Counted from the stretch's first letter, positions 47,286 to 61,532 are shown. The stretch: DNA of 64,000 nt from Amblyornis subalaris (GCA_018881555.1 JACAXG010000002.1:25011786-25075785); one strand, 5' to 3'. The notes: generated by a model not told the origin, from the letters alone. A program made the numbers and translations.

Positions 47286-50200
47286 AGTAACTGGTTGGGT
47301 CTTACTAGCTACCCAAGTTTCTCCCCTTCTGATGCCGAGGGCCAGGGAAACAGTTATTACAGCCACCTGAATCAGCCAGTGCAGCAAATTTATACAGGGA
47401 AATATATATTTTATTTTTTTAGAAAGACATAGATGTATTACTTGCAGTACTGCCACCTGAGGACAGGTGCCTCCTGAGGTCCAAAGGAATTTTGTGGCCA
47501 AAACTCAAGTGAGTCTGATTTCTGCCTTCTCCACCTGAAAAGTTCCTTGAAAATCTGTCAGGGGTGTTTCTTAACAGCTCTAGAGACCTTTACTCCTTCT
47601 CTTCAAAGTACTTTTCTGGTCTCAACAGTGATCAGACCAAAGACTCAGGGTTACTAGTTGTGCCCTGTCCTGTGCACAAACGAATTGCAAGTCTTCATTG
47701 TCAGGTGACTTTATTGAACTATCCCCATCCTCCTGTTTGAAAGATCCCTACACAGAAATACTTAAACTCCAACACTATGCCAATAAGCAGGCCAACATCT
47801 ATATTAATAAAACATTAAAATCTCTGTATGTTTATCACAACCTCCACATATTTAACTTCTGAAATATTTATAAAGTGCATAATACTTTGTGGAGTTGTCT
47901 GTATTCTTATATTTAAAAAAAAAAAAAAAAAATTAAAAAATTCCATGTCCAAAGAGTGGATGCTAACAGGAATTTTTAGTAGGAACCACACTGCATCTTT
48001 GCAACAGCTCAGCAGCACCTGCTTTCCAGAGATAGAGTGTGACGGGTGAACTTCTTGCCCCCAAGGAAACACCACCTCCATGGCCTCCCAGCAGAGTAAA
48101 CCTAAGATTTTTCTTCTTTTTTTTTTCTCTGTCTATTTAAAGCTGAGGGTAATTGAATGGGCCACAAAGATGAGAGAGAAGGAGAATTTCTCATTGGCCA
48201 ATGATCTTACAAGTTCTAAAAAATCAAAGGGAAAAAAAAACACCCCAAACCACAATACAATTGCCTAGAGAATAATAGCTTCATGGATATCTATAAACTA
48301 CCCTCTTGTGTAAATATTCAAAGAAATTATTTAGTTACATATTAGAATAAAATAAGCCACTCCAACTGAAGTAAAATATTTAGGAGCAAGGTTTAATAAT
48401 TTTATTTCACAAAATATTTAGAAGTTTAGAAAATTCTTGCATTCAAATTAAGAGGAAAACATACAAAAAATGTCCCTAGGAATCATACAAGAAAAGAAGT
48501 AGAGCAAAACCAGTCCTAGCTCTGAGAAAATTGAAATCTTTCATCCAGAAAACACTCAAATTTGAAAGGGAGAAAGGTGACGGAGTGTGTCCACTTCAGT
48601 GAAAGTGGATCATGCTATTGCAGACTTCTTGCTGTTTCCTTGTGCAGCGGATGACCTTCAGAGGTCCCTTGACAGGATGTGCCCTCTTGCACAAGGAGAC
48701 CTCTTGCCAGCTATGAGAAAACAAGATGCCCTATAAGCCAGACCAGCTGTGGAGTTGGACCTGGGGACATGGCTCATAAACCTCTCATAAACGTGGTCTA
48801 CTTCATCAGCATGTAGCTTGCACCATGTTTGGGCTGAGAGAGAGTCCAAGACAGCCTATAAAACCTTGTGTCAAAACATTTTGATTTTCTTAACATTCCA
48901 TCTTAACATGACATTTATCTAAGATTCAAAAGACTTTATAGTTTTCCCACTGTCGTCAGTATTTAAACAAAAAATAAATTCTCTCTTCTGATGAAATTGC
49001 TCAAAACATAACTACAGAGCCATCACAACAGGGCATCTCCATCTAAGGTATGTTTGGGGTTTGCTCATGCAGTGGCACACCCGCTAAGGAATTCAGCTAG
49101 ATGACAGTAATGCTACTGCTTACGGGAGAAGCTCAAAATGACAACAGTATATGAAGGGATACTGCCAAAGCAATAGAGGAAACCAATGTCAATAAAAGTT
49201 GTATAAAGTCAGGACTGAAATTAAATTTTGGTTCTTCAATAAAGATATTCAGGATTACCACACCTTAAAAAAAATATATATTTCTCAGTGCACTAAAATT
49301 AAATCCTGTTCTTTAATCCTGTTTTTTAACAAAAAATGCTTGATCTTATAAGCAGCTATATAGAATAGTATTAAAATACATCTGTTGACATAGTAACCTC
49401 TGTTATCTCTCCTTTCTTCCTCTGCATTATTTTGCTTTTTTGAGCCTGTCTGTAAGAACTTCATATCAGACCACAGATAAAACAAAGCACTTCTTGGGTT
49501 GTTCTCAATAATTTAGTGCATTACAGGGGTCCAGGTTTGAAGGAATTAGAAATTATTTACTTCCTTTTGCTCGATTTTAGGCTGGAGTATGCGTACCTAA
49601 AGCTCTGGGAGAAGGATGTCTTTACAAAATAAAATCTCACAAGGGGCAGTTAGGAAACTTCTTCAGAGTATTCAGACATGCCGGTGATTAGATGTATGTC
49701 AGCTAAAATTCATGCTTCTGAAAACAATGAGCAACTATGTGTTAAATGAAGATTTGAAACATCTAATAAACATCAACTGCAAAATATAAAAACCCTGCCT
49801 TTCTCTTCTCAAGATTACTGAAACTATGTTAACATTGCATACGTGACCCAGGGTCGGAGCTCCAGGCTCTCACCTGCCAGATCAGCTGTCATGGTCAATT
49901 TATATCCATAGCTTCGTTCCCAGGTTGGTCTTGCCATTCAAGCAGCACAATTTAGGTCCAATTCCGCTAAACAACCAGTTGCTATTAAGGGATTTTGCAG
50001 AGTGCAAGCATGGCTGTTGTGAGAAGGGAGCTTGCTTTTCAAAAGGAAAAGAGGAGTTCAAGGTGAAGGCTCAGTTATTTAACTTCCAGGTGGGCGCTGC
50101 TTGGTCAGATGTGAACTTTTGGGGGAGGGCCAGCATTACTGATTGTATTCACTATTCCTATCACTTCACGGTAGAAGGCTAAAATTTTACTTCATTGTGG

Positions 50201-53200
50201 TTTTAATACAATCTACTCGTTTGGTTTACCCGTTTGAATAATATTTGTGGAATATAACATCCTATTTGGTTTTGAACTCTGGTTTACTTTTTGTATAACA
50301 AAATTTTCCTATGCGCAGTTTCACATCCTGGGATCTGAGGGATTTTTCAGCCCTTATTTAAGTTGAATAGTTTAAAAAAAAAGTGAGAATAGTACAATGA
50401 AGTTCTTCTAAACTCAGGGGGCACATAGTCAAATTAAGTAAATTGGTAAACTCCAACTGACCCACTCATGTAACACACTCCCACAGAAACAAACCTAGGC
50501 TTTGTTATCCCACTTAAATAGTCTAAAGTATACATCTGCAAAGAGGGGTAATTTTGAAATCTTCACGTCATGAGAAAAAAATTGAGCATATTTAGTGGGC
50601 AGCTGCTGGAAGGTGATGGTTGAATGTGAATGTCTTTGTAGGACAGACAAACCATTTTGAGTAGCGCAATCCAGTGAGTAGTATCCCAGCTATCCTCCCT
50701 AAGAGAAATTTTGAGGAAGTTCTGCTTAGATTCTAGTAAAAAGGAAATGTTTCATCAGTGGTGGACATATTTTGGCATAGCTCTGACTAGAGCATATAAT
50801 TCAAAGCCTTTGTAATATTGTTTGACATGTCTAGGATTATATGACTTACTCTTTTACCTCTTCTCTGTTTGTTCAATAAATGAAGGCAGGAAGAAAATCA
50901 AAACTACCTTTTGGACAATTTGTGGGAAAAGATTTCAACTTAAACTAAGAGAGGAAACATGAAAGAGAGTTGATGAGCAGATAGATTCACAAGCAGAGTG
51001 TCTTTTTTTAATACAGAAGATAAAAAGCACATGAGATCTGAAAGAGAGACAACTTGTAGGATTCAGGAACCCTGAAGAAAAATGGAGGAAAATTCTCAGA
51101 AAAAAAAAATTAGCTGGGATGAGCTATAATTGGAAATTAGCATACATGAAAATCATAAAACTTATATAATTCTAACCTTTGCAAGGTAGATTGTTTTTTC
51201 CTTGGAAAAATATTAAATCTCTGTTCAAGTCTTTCAGACACCTCCATGACCAGGGGAAATTTTGAACCTTCATGGGATCTTGGAGGTTTTGAATAGTGAT
51301 TTAGGAATTTAGATTTTATTATTTCTTGAGCATATTTGTTTCTGTTTACGATCACATTTCCTCCTTTGCGAGAAAAGTTTAACCTAAGAGAAATGTGTTC
51401 GAATTTCTACTTCTGTAATTTTACTGAAGATAGAAGAGCAAAGCTTGCAGAGAATCCAGGCCTTTATTAGATGAAATAGAAAAAATGCTGTCAGGATTAA
51501 AGCAGCAAAATAACCAGAACTGCTGGCTTCTCTTTCCTCTGCCTTTATCTGTTTAGGTGTTTTTCTAAGTCTTAGAGCACTTTTTCAAAAGTAATATCAA
51601 GGTCCTTTTTATTATTTATTTTTTCTTTTGAGGAGTCTGTAATCACTTTTCAAATACTGCACTCCCAAATCCTTTTCTGAGACAGGCACACCTTCTCCTC
51701 TGTAGTTCCTAAGAGCTGAGCCTTCTCCCTCTCCTCACATGTATTATTTATGTGAATAGCAGGAAAATAAAGATGAATGAGAAAAATGAGAAAAATAAAT
51801 TGGCAGATACACCATTGCACACCACTCAGCAGAAAGGTTTAGGAGCACAGCTCCACAAAAAGTGCACCATAACTTTCCGGATTTCATTAGATATTTTAAA
51901 ACATTTTACCTCTTGGGCAAGATGGATTCTGCCAATAGGACTGGAAACTGGCCATGACAACAAATACTTGTAAGACTTGCACCCTGCAATGAATGAACCC
52001 AAATGAAAGCAATAATTGAAATCTCACAAGATTTTTTTCTTTACTATTTTTAAATAAGTCTAGTAAAGAAAATGCAAAGGTGGACTGTCTATCAAGTAAG
52101 GTATTTTGTGTGGGTTATTAATTTCTTACATCTTCCCTAAGCAGAATTTTCTGTCTAGCCACTATGTAGAAAAAAAAAGTGAATAGCTATTTTGGGAGTT
52201 TTGCCTTCACCTGTTAACTTGGTGACAGGAACAGGGGGAACAGTAAACTTCTGCAAATGTAGGCTGGTAGTAAGTTGCTAACTTTCTGCAGAGAAAAATG
52301 AGAGTATTAGTATAATCTCTTCTCTGGGATGTTCCTGGAGTGGAAGCACACCATAACATCTGCTGGAATAGGCACTCCCACATGTCTAAAGATTTGTTTA
52401 AGAAACACATTCAAGCATAGCATTACCAAAGAACTTCCTTGACTTAGTCTAACCCTGGGCAACTGCGATTCAAGCCTACGACCCAGTGTGATGCACAGCA
52501 AGGCAGAAAGAAAGGCATGTCTGAGCTGAACCACCTGAAGGTACAGCAGGTTGATTTGTGCAACTGTGAAATCCCTGAGTCAAGGCACAGCGTGGCTATT
52601 ATCCGAAAGACACATCCTAAAACGTAGAAGTCACTGAAAATATAGAATTCAAATGAAGTTATAATTGCATAAGTGTAAACCCCTGACTGATGTTTCTAAG
52701 AGGAATCGTGCGCACACAGGTACGCTGTGGGAACCATAGTTCTGCACAAGTGTTTATGGTTTCTTTCACTGTGTTTTTATACTTAACTATTACTGATAAG
52801 AGAACAATGCAACAGTGAAATTTTATGAAGGAGAAAGAAAGCTTTATTTACCACAGATGAACATTTAAAACCAGAAAGTTAGAAGATATATGAGGAAACT
52901 TCTCCTATGAGCCTCTCCATTAAAGAGTTTCTCATCTTTAATGATTGCCTTCTATATTCATAGTCTACTTCAGAGATTTGCATGCCATTTAATTCAAGAC
53001 TTCTTCTGCTAGACTGTTGTTTGCTAGTAATCCTTTACTACTATTCATGTCCTGAGTGTTGCAATAATAGCCTATCAATCTCTATCAACATGAAGGCTGC
53101 ATTTTTCTTATGTGCTTTACAAACACATATAAAATGCAAATACAAACAAATATATCATGACTTTATCTCTCTGCTTAGAATGAAACAAACACTTAAAAAA

Positions 53201-54945
53201 TGTTTTATTTTTAATTATAGTTTTTGTCACTGTGAGCTTCCCATGTTTTTCCTTAGTGTCTATTCAAATGTTTTCAAGTAATAAATTAGGCAGGACAAAA
53301 CCCTAGAATATAATGCTTCTGTTCTGGTAGGTGAACAGAACCGCACAGTATATTTTAGCTAAGGTTTTTTCCTATAGTCTCTATTTCCTTCTGAAGCTGA
53401 GGACACATTAAAACTGGGTAATGAAAATTCAAGTTTTTACACCATACTACTTACTCTAGAATAGCAATTTTCTGGATTTCTGAATGCGGACAACTAAGAT
53501 GGAGAAAAGACTATATTATAATGTTTTAGTGCTGTGTCTAAAGCTATTTGTGATGGAGCAAACTACAAAATGAAGTTACAATTCAAATTCCCTTTTCACA
53601 ACACACAGTTCTTTTTTACTGATTTAATGAGTCTATAAAGCTTAAATTTAAAGAGTTGTCATTAATTTAAAAACAAGTGCTGGTCTTGGAATTCTTTGCA
53701 AACTACTCGTCTAAAGGATGCAGGATTGTGCACTATATTTTTTCTACTGATTTTGGATTTTTGCTGCCTGCAATGTCTTTTTTCCTCTGCATAGTCAGTA
53801 ATTCGGTTGACTTTTTCTGCTACCAGTTTGCTGTTACTTCTCCTGTAAGTTCTAGCTGGATGTAGGAGAAGGATTTGTTGACCAGGGCAAGAAGCTCACC
53901 AAATTTAGCAGTGCATGCCAGGTCATTGTTATGGCCCTGTAGCAGAGTAGTCAAGAGAAGGTTCCTGGCCAGGCACAAGAAGTAGGTCTCAGTGATTACA
54001 TAGATGACTATGATTAGCTTTATTAATAATACAGTATCTAAATATTGCCAATGCAGCATCTAAACAACTCTATCACCTACTACAATGGATTATAGCATAA
54101 TCCAGTCATGGTCCCTGCTGTTGAGTCATGAGTTTTAGTGAGACCCCCTTGCTTCCTCAACTACTCAGAGAAGTCTAGATGTGGCTCAGTCCACCGAATT
54201 TCATATTTGACCGACAGTCTGTGTCTAAAGGGTTATAATATAAGCAGGTTCAGCTAGAAAGGTACAGGTTTACAGTCTTTGTCTTTGCAGAATTCACAAC
54301 TACAAAGCAACAAAGCACCTGGGTACCCACCTTACAATTTCATGTCTGTATTTGACTGGACCTTAGTGCTTTTTGCTCACCCACCCAAAAGTGAGTGTTT
54401 CCCATCTTCAGGCTGGACATACCCTACAGGGATCCCTGCCAAGGAGGGGATCTACTCAGAAGCTGCCTGCAGCCTTGGTAGACCAGTTGGCCCAGTGTCC
54501 AGCAACATTTTATACTCTTTTGCAGGTTGATGTGCACCAAAGTCAATCACAAACATCTCATCTCCTCTCTCTTTGGAATGTATTCATTATGTGAGCATCC
54601 AGACAGTTCCTACTGAAATAACCACCTGGTGTTCTTACCTTAGGAAAAACCACATTTTCCATCAGACAGTTGGAAAAGGAGAGTGGGTTGTGGGGGTGTG
54701 GGAGAAGGATGCACACAAAGATCCCACTATCTTTCATCACCGCCACAGGGCCACATTTGATCACTACAATTACAATTTTCCTGACCTGGAAAAACTTTTC
54801 TAACTGCATGTACTTTTTCATTTTTATATGGAATGAAAAACAGTCATGGTCCTCCATTCAAGCTGTGGAGAGAGAAAAATCTGCATGAGAAGAGAAGAAG
54901 CAAAGACAGGACAAACAAAGCAAAAAGTGGAGTGTATTGCTTCTC
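47286..54945. other. Non-coding AT-rich DNA
   Basis: No gene or clear transposon was recognised in this stretch. Frames are below 100 codons and featureless. Patches that are less AT-rich (48550-48860 and 53860-54200) were examined as possible LTRs because of TATA-like or AATAA-like strings, but the evidence is too thin. An 18-A run is listed separately. Confidence 0.55.
47915..47932. repeat. Poly-A run (18 A)
   Basis: Eighteen A followed by TT and six more A. No retroposed body was recognised upstream on the plus strand. Confidence 0.9.
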
Positions 54946-55345
54946 AGTTTACCACATGCTGGAACATTCATCTTCCCTAGTGTCTCCATCTGGCCCAATT
55001 ATCCAGATTACCATTTTAAGTCAATGTAGAAAAAGGTACCTTGGTGGTATGATACCTCTGCCCTACAATATGTAGGGCAGAGACCTATACATATATAAAG
55101 GAGCAACATTTATTTACCTCTACAAGAGACAGTTTCCTTTGATTGTAAAGGGATTCCACACATCTTGCTTAGCTTGTCTTTGCTCGTCCATTATTACATT
55201 TTAGATGTATAAAACCAGGCACCACAAATACCTCCCTATGTGCCCAGAAAAGAGATCAATCAAACCTGCTCCTTACTTGAGTCCCGGTTACTGCGTTGAG
55301 TGAATAAAGCCTGCTTATATGAGACTCAGGTGGGATTCAACAGGT
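54946..55345 (+). mobile_element. Weak LTR-like candidate with TATA-like and AATAAA blocks
   Basis: Three pieces in the right order suggest, but do not prove, an LTR. First there is a palindrome (55056-55082) just upstream of the TATA-like string TACATATATAAAGG (55088-55101). About 200 bases later comes GAGTGAATAAAGCCTGCTTAT (AATAAA near 55304), wording common around polyadenylation sites of avian retroviral LTRs. No terminal TG/CA ends, target duplication or primer-binding site was established. All pieces are short, so chance is a fair alternative. Confidence 0.2.
55056..55082. repeat. Perfect inverted repeat, 12-bp arms and 3-base loop
   Basis: CTCTGCCCTACA-ATA-TGTAGGGCAGAG; the arms are exact complements and pairing stops directly outside. 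A smaller palindrome, GGTATGATACC (5-bp arms), lies immediately to its left at about 55046-55056. A TATA-like sequence begins 6 bases to its right. It is GC-richer than its surroundings and would form a stable hairpin. Confidence 0.95.
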
Positions 55346-58300
55346 GGCAATGCATAACTCTGTGTTTAAATCAGTCAGCTTTCTCTCCTTTGACAGTTTT
55401 CAGAATTATATTTAACAGAGTTAATATGCTCTAGGATGCAATTCATCTTGTCTAAAAATAATCATCTCATAATACAGGTCATATAAATCACAGTTTAAAA
55501 GTGAATGCTTGCCTCCCCTGGCTGTAAAATGGGAGTCTGTAACACGGTGATGGAGGAGCCTTGCGTCAGGATGAGAGCAATAGGCTTGTAAATGCCTGGC
55601 TCCCAGAGTGTGGTTCACAGCTTTTGGTTATGGACCCAAGCTACACCTTAGGGTCAAGCACTAAATAGCCTAGAAAAGTTATTTATCCTGATGTCTTCTG
55701 TTGTCTTCACCCTCACTCATTCATTTAAGCTAAGATACACTCTCTCGTAATTAATTGGACTAAAAACATGCTCCTGGATCCTTGTAGCTGCTCAGCTGAC
55801 AGGAGGCAGCTTGTTAAGTCACTGCAATTCAATTGTGTTTGATTGTACTGCTGTAACCTGAAGCTTTGGCTTTTCTCTGCTGTGGGTTTAAATCACGAGT
55901 AACTTCCCTGAAGACATTAGATTTATTTCACAGAATAAAACCAACACGAGAAGAAAATCAGGGCCTTAGGCCACCCATCTTATACAACAATAAAAGGGAG
56001 AAGGGGAATTTATGGATGACATCATCAAAGAGGGCCATAAAACCAAACTTACAGCTTGAAAGTGCTATACTAATTAAGACAGTGTATTGCCAAAGTTGGA
56101 GATTGTAATGATTTTTTTAAAAATAGAAATATGTGTTGAACAATAGCTAAAACCTACATGAGTCTTGAATCACAAGTGGTTTAACTTGATCAGAGGCATA
56201 GGAGTTACATCTTGCACAATGGAAACATACAGCTTAGACAAATCACTGAAGTGAACATGATCTTTAGATACTCAAAGTGAGTATTTCCTATCACATTGCA
56301 GGTATCTGAGGCATGAACATTATTTGATTATTCAGTTAAATACGTTAAAAAGCAGGAGCAAAACCAACACACCATACAGTTTAACGTTACAAAACAATTA
56401 TTCTATTCAGTCAGTGCTTTAAAAACAAACCCATTCCAGAACAGCTGGAAGCCTGCAAGTGACATTTATAACAATTGCAAGTGGTAGTTAACATAATGTA
56501 GCAAAAGAAAAGATTGACTCTTTTGGTCTTTTTTTTCCCACATGTTTTATTTCTAAATTTGCATTTGGTTTATGATTTTCATGTAATATCTTGCCTATTG
56601 TTTTGTCTCTCCTGAAAAGTTCTAATTAGCAATTCTCACTGGCTTTGGTGCACCTGTCACTAGAATTCCTCCTAATGCATTTTAACATGCCCAAAGCCTG
56701 CTCCAGAGTGCTTTTATACCAGTATGTGTATTTTGCTTGTTTGTTTCAAATTCAGATACATCCCCATAAGCACAGGTTTATTTGCCAAAATGAATTTTGT
56801 CAGGTATGTTGGCAAAATGGTGCTCATGGCTGATGAATTACTTTTAAGTATAGTAGAAATAAAGAAGCATTTTTATGTGGGCTTTTTTTTTTTAATCTTG
56901 ACCATGGGTTTGTAATGCTCAGGGAAGATATCAGTAGAAAGCAAGGTAAACCACACCAGAGATACTCTACAATGACTCATTCCTGAAGAAAAAGAAATTT
57001 AACTGGGAGCAGAATGTAAATGCTCAGTTTAAAAGGCACTAGCCTGTTCTTGTATTCTCAGAGGAGATGAATCATTAGACTGACTAATACCAGAGCAGAT
57101 CAATTCAGACTCAGATTCCCAAATCCAGAAATGACCCACTGAACCGGATTTATTGTGCTAATACAGCAAGTCATGGTGCTGCCTGTGAATGCTTCCATTA
57201 GTAATGTGATGGTATGAATGGATATTTCACTTAAATGACCAATCAGGAGCTATAAAGTTAGTCCAATAAATGAAAATCATTCATTGATGAAAGATCAAAA
57301 CACATCATAGTCACCTCATGTATTTTTAGGCAAAATAAATCAGAGTTAGAAGCCTCTTAAGCATCCAATGGACTTGAGAAATGGACAAGGACTGAAGATA
57401 CTCTGCTGCACAGAAACAGCTCCAAAGTGTGTGGCCAGATTCAGCAACTGCAGAACCAGTCCTGTAAATGCTTTGCCACGCCTGGAGAAAATGGAAATAA
57501 TGCCACACGCCTTACAAGGCACCTCAGGTTGTATTTACCTTCCGTGGGAGTAAGCTTCAGACCTCGTCCATCTCATCTGCTGTTACAGCACTCTTATGCA
57601 TCTAACATCAAACAGGCTGAAGGTGCCAGGCCTCGTCCTAGGGAAGGGGAAGCCCTCTGTTGTTTATTGCTGAAACACAGGCTTCTCCAAGGCTCCCTGC
57701 ACAGAAAAATGTAGGTGCAAGCCCTCAGATCTTGGGGGTGCCCAGGACTTCAAGCGCTCAAACAGCTGGCTTGGCTGCCCTGTACACACCTCCATAAACT
57801 TTTCCATAGTGCAGTTGTATTACCTAAGTTAATCTCCTGCTCTGAGTGTCCATTTAGAGGTTTCAGCCATGTTTCAATAACCGCTAAAGTAGTGTGAGGA
57901 GAACAGACATCTTAATTAAATTCTTTAGCCTGATCTCCTAATGCTGGGCAATGGTAATCACCACCACCATGCTCATGCTGTCTGAATTCCACCACCACAC
58001 AACTGCACAGGGCATTGGAATGAGCTCCTACAATAGTTACAAATATGAATTTTAGCTGTTGCAAACATACACAAAATATTTGGATTTTTTAAAAGCCTTG
58101 TATTTGAGAGGGCGGGTATGTTAGGGGGTTTTGTTCATTTTCCGCTGACTCGTTGCAGATTCTCAAAGAGACATACCAGACTTCTAATTTCAAAACAGCA
58201 GGACAGAAGTTTGGACAGCCCTAAAGTACCATGTAATAGTACTTTTAGTCCTCCCAAACCCACTTATATTTCTGCATGCAATTCGGCTCATCTGAAAAAG

Positions 58301-61234
58301 AATTGACTAGAGTTTATGATGCTCTATCCACATTCTCTATGCAGGAATTTTCAGAGGGAAAACTAGGCAATTACAGTATGTTGGAGAGATCAATAAGAAG
58401 ATGTTTTTTAGAAGTATTCATCTTTAAATAAATTAATACAAGCCTAATCTACTATTAAAAGATATTCTGATATTTTAATGGATTCTTACTTCTTGCGTTG
58501 TCAAATCCAGAGTTAACTGTTGTGGCTTCCTTGTAGCATTTTATTTTGCTGACGGATCTGGTCTAATTGCTCCAGCAGTCAGGAGAAATCCAACTAGCAA
58601 TGATTGAACAGTTCTTATGCAGAAAAAAATGGAGTCATTATTATAGCTGTTAATCTGACGTAGGCTATATTTTAACATATGATTTTCTGTCATGTAATGC
58701 CAACTAATGCCATCCAAAGCTCTCCAACACAGAGGAAGTTACAAATTAATTTTTCAAATTTATATCAATGCAAAATATTATATTTAACCGGTGGTACAAT
58801 CCCAGTTATGTAACAGTAGGGATATGTATGTCTACATCTTCATGTTTGCTTTTGTGCAACAGAAAGGTCCAAAGATCTGTTTTAACAGAGTTTAAACAAA
58901 AGAGAGAATGAATCCACTATTTGACTTTCTGACTTTGTTTTCTTCTTCTTGTGGCCTCTGCTAGGAAGACTGGGGCATGGTGCAGCTTTTGATAAGCCTT
59001 TAGGGGTCAGTTTTAGCCATAGAGATAACTCAGAATATCTTTCTTTGCCTTTTTATTTTCAAAGAGATTAATAATAAAACGAAAAGAACAAAATAATGAC
59101 TGAACTTTTTCCCCCTGGATTTCAGGACGGTATTCTTGAAAACTCTTTTTTCTCAGCTTCATAGTTAGAGCTGGGAACTTGTTTCTCCCCTTCTTTTATA
59201 TACCTGACAGATCAAGTTATAGAAACTGCTACCAGTTCAGATTTTACTGTAGCCTAAGCCTTATCTGAGATTGTTCATCCAGAGCACAACTTTGCTTTAT
59301 GACAGCTTCTGAATCTGTGTAACCTAGGTTTTATTTCAGACATTTTGGGCTGTAAATCTCTCACGTCTCACTGAACCTTATCAGAATTAGTGTTGATGTC
59401 TGTAGTATTCAGAAAATGAAGGAAAGGTCAGTACCATTAATTCAACTTCAGCTGAGGTCATGCCAACCTCCAAGACAGATCCTCATGTAAGATATGATGA
59501 CTCATCTCCTTGAAGAAACCTGCAGCATGGTTCATTTCTTGGTTATTATAGAAAGATGTATTTAGTCATCAAGGTCTGCTGCTGCCAAAGAAAGGAAAAG
59601 AAAGAGCCATCTAGCTCTCAACTTCGTGAAAAAAAAGATAGTTTATTTCTTCATCATCGGGCATCTGTATACCTGTCTGGCCAAAAAGCAAGTGTTGTTT
59701 ATTCAGATCATATTGAACACAAAAGCATTATGCATTTTTTAAGCATAGTCTTGCTCAGAGCTGGATAGTGCTATATACAATAAAATCAGGGAGGGGTACA
59801 CAACCCCTCACCAACACAGTCTATAATCTGACAGATAATAAACATCCAGAGAATGAAAAAGAGAAAAAGAAGGAAAAAAAATTCCATACATCTTTTTCAT
59901 TTGGTATAATGCCTTCTTTTCCATATTACCTTTCGCTCTTTTAGTAAAAGCTTCTAGGCAAAGCTGCTGACCTCAGAAGCTATGACCCAGAGCATACAAA
60001 GCCCATCTTCACAGAGAATAGCCTGTACAGCAGTCCCTTCCACAGAATGACAAGCCTGAAAGCTGTGGGAAGGAAATGCCTGAAGGAAGCTTCAGATTCT
60101 AGGAATCAAAAGGCCTGCTCTCAAAAAATGTTACTGTTCTCTCTTTCCATGTTGGTTACCTGGTGTACCTATAGATAAGTAACCTGGTTCGGTATGTCCC
60201 TTTATTCCAAGTGTCTGTACAGATTTAAAGAAAAATCTTTTCTTTTTGACTGAATTTGCAGGGCAGACTCAGACATTTAATGGAAAGACATAATTTAATG
60301 TAACAGTGCAATGTGTAAGAGTGCTAAATACTGGTTGAGTTCTAGTCCTTAGTGAATTAATTATATTTAAAACTGTGAAGTGAAAACAACTATTTCCTAC
60401 CAATAAAATTAAACTTTTGTGGTGACAAGTAAGGTCTAATAATTTAACATGTCTGGATTGTGTTTAAACAACAAAATAAGGCATTAGAAGTCTGGAAAAT
60501 AAGGCAAGGCACATAGATACTGAAATTGGTGAATGAACAGCATGTACTGAGGGAACTCCATTGATCATTTGTAATTCTTACCAACTGTCTTTTGTTCACA
60601 GTCTGGAAAGGCTGCTCCTAAAAGACTTTTTCTGATCATTCAGGAAGGATGAGGATGAGGCAGCAGGGACAAGGGAGCCAGACACAACATGGACAGTTTG
60701 ATCTCCAAACTGAGCCTGATCTCTTGTGGCACAGGGACATTGAAATGTGCCTGCTTGTACAGGTGTCAGAGAGGGAAACCTCCTGTTTCCTTGTAACATC
60801 TGTCTTTGTGTTTCCCCAATTGGGTAATTATTGCCTAAAATCCATGTAATCTCCTCTTCTATTGCAGTCTAATGCTATGAAAGCCTGGCATTACTTTGTG
60901 TAGGAGTGACCAGCTGAAGCTGTCTGACAGTGAGTTGTCTAAAGCAAAGCTAATCATCTTGAGCTACTCATCTGGGTAGGTGGGATGATTCATCCACTGG
61001 AGGCAGCAGTCACTCCTTAATCCTGACAAAAGAGCCTAAACAGCTAGCTTGGTCTAGAAACCAGACTAAGCTTGATTAGTCAGCCAAAGATAGGTGAGAT
61101 TCTACAAATCTCTGCATGTAGAATTTCTCCTAACTATTATGAACTTGTCCTTAGTCACAGATTGCCTTAAGACGACAGATCAGCAGACGACCTTTCACTG
61201 AAGTAGGTGCAAGAGTATTTCAAAGCCAGGGTGG
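55346..61234. other. Non-coding AT-rich DNA
   Basis: No gene, RNA or clear transposon was recognised. Frames reach at most 95 codons (57427-57714, plus strand) without domains. The patch 57360-57780 is slightly GC-richer and carries overlapping frames in different phases, which is typical of chance rather than an exon. Confidence 0.55.
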
Positions 61235-61532
61235 TTCAAAGTGGCGCCAGGGGAGGTTTAAACTTGGATATTAAGGAACCATTTCTTTACCAAGGGTGGT
61301 CAACCACTGGAATAGGCTTCCTAGAGAGGCAGTTGATGCTCCAAGCCTGTCAGTGTTTAAGACATTTAGACAAAGCCTTTAACATAATGCATTAACTATT
61401 GGTTAGCCCTAAACTGCTCAGGCAATAGGACTAGATGATCATAGTATGTTCCCTCCATCCAAAGTATTCTATTCTGTTCTATTCTATTCTATTCTATTCT
61501 ATTCTATTCTATTCTGTTCTATTCTATTCTAT
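61235..61532 (+). mobile_element. CR1 LINE 3' tail ending in (ATTCT)n
   Basis: This is the 3' end of a 5'-truncated CR1 element. The plus-strand translation reads RGGLNLDIKEPFLY and, after a frameshift, VVNHWNRLPREAVDAP, the usual CR1 C-terminal blocks. The 3' UTR follows (TTGGTTAGCCCTAAACTGCTC, CAATAGGACTAGATGATCAT, GTTCCCTCCATCC). Instead of the more common ATTCTRTG repeats, the element runs directly into ATTCT pentamers, as in some CR1 subfamilies. Inactive. Confidence 0.9.
61466..61532 (+). repeat. (ATTCT)n microsatellite at the CR1 3' end
   Basis: About thirteen ATTCT units, with two GTTCT variants, directly continue the CR1 3' UTR. The tract most likely arose from the element's own terminal repeat and then grew by slippage, so its length probably varies between individuals. 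Confidence 0.97.

Noticed and set aside
48550..48870. Possible LTR with TATAAAACC-like promoter
   Set aside because: Only a TATA-like string and slightly higher GC; no polyadenylation block, ends or family match.
49570..49690. Polypyrimidine-AG followed by an open stretch, possible exon
   Set aside because: No donor site at the far end and no recognisable protein similarity in any frame.
53860..54200. Possible LTR (TTTATTAATAATACAGTATC and nearby blocks)
   Set aside because: Vague resemblance to avian LTR text, but no ends, no CpG/promoter blocks and no family recognised.
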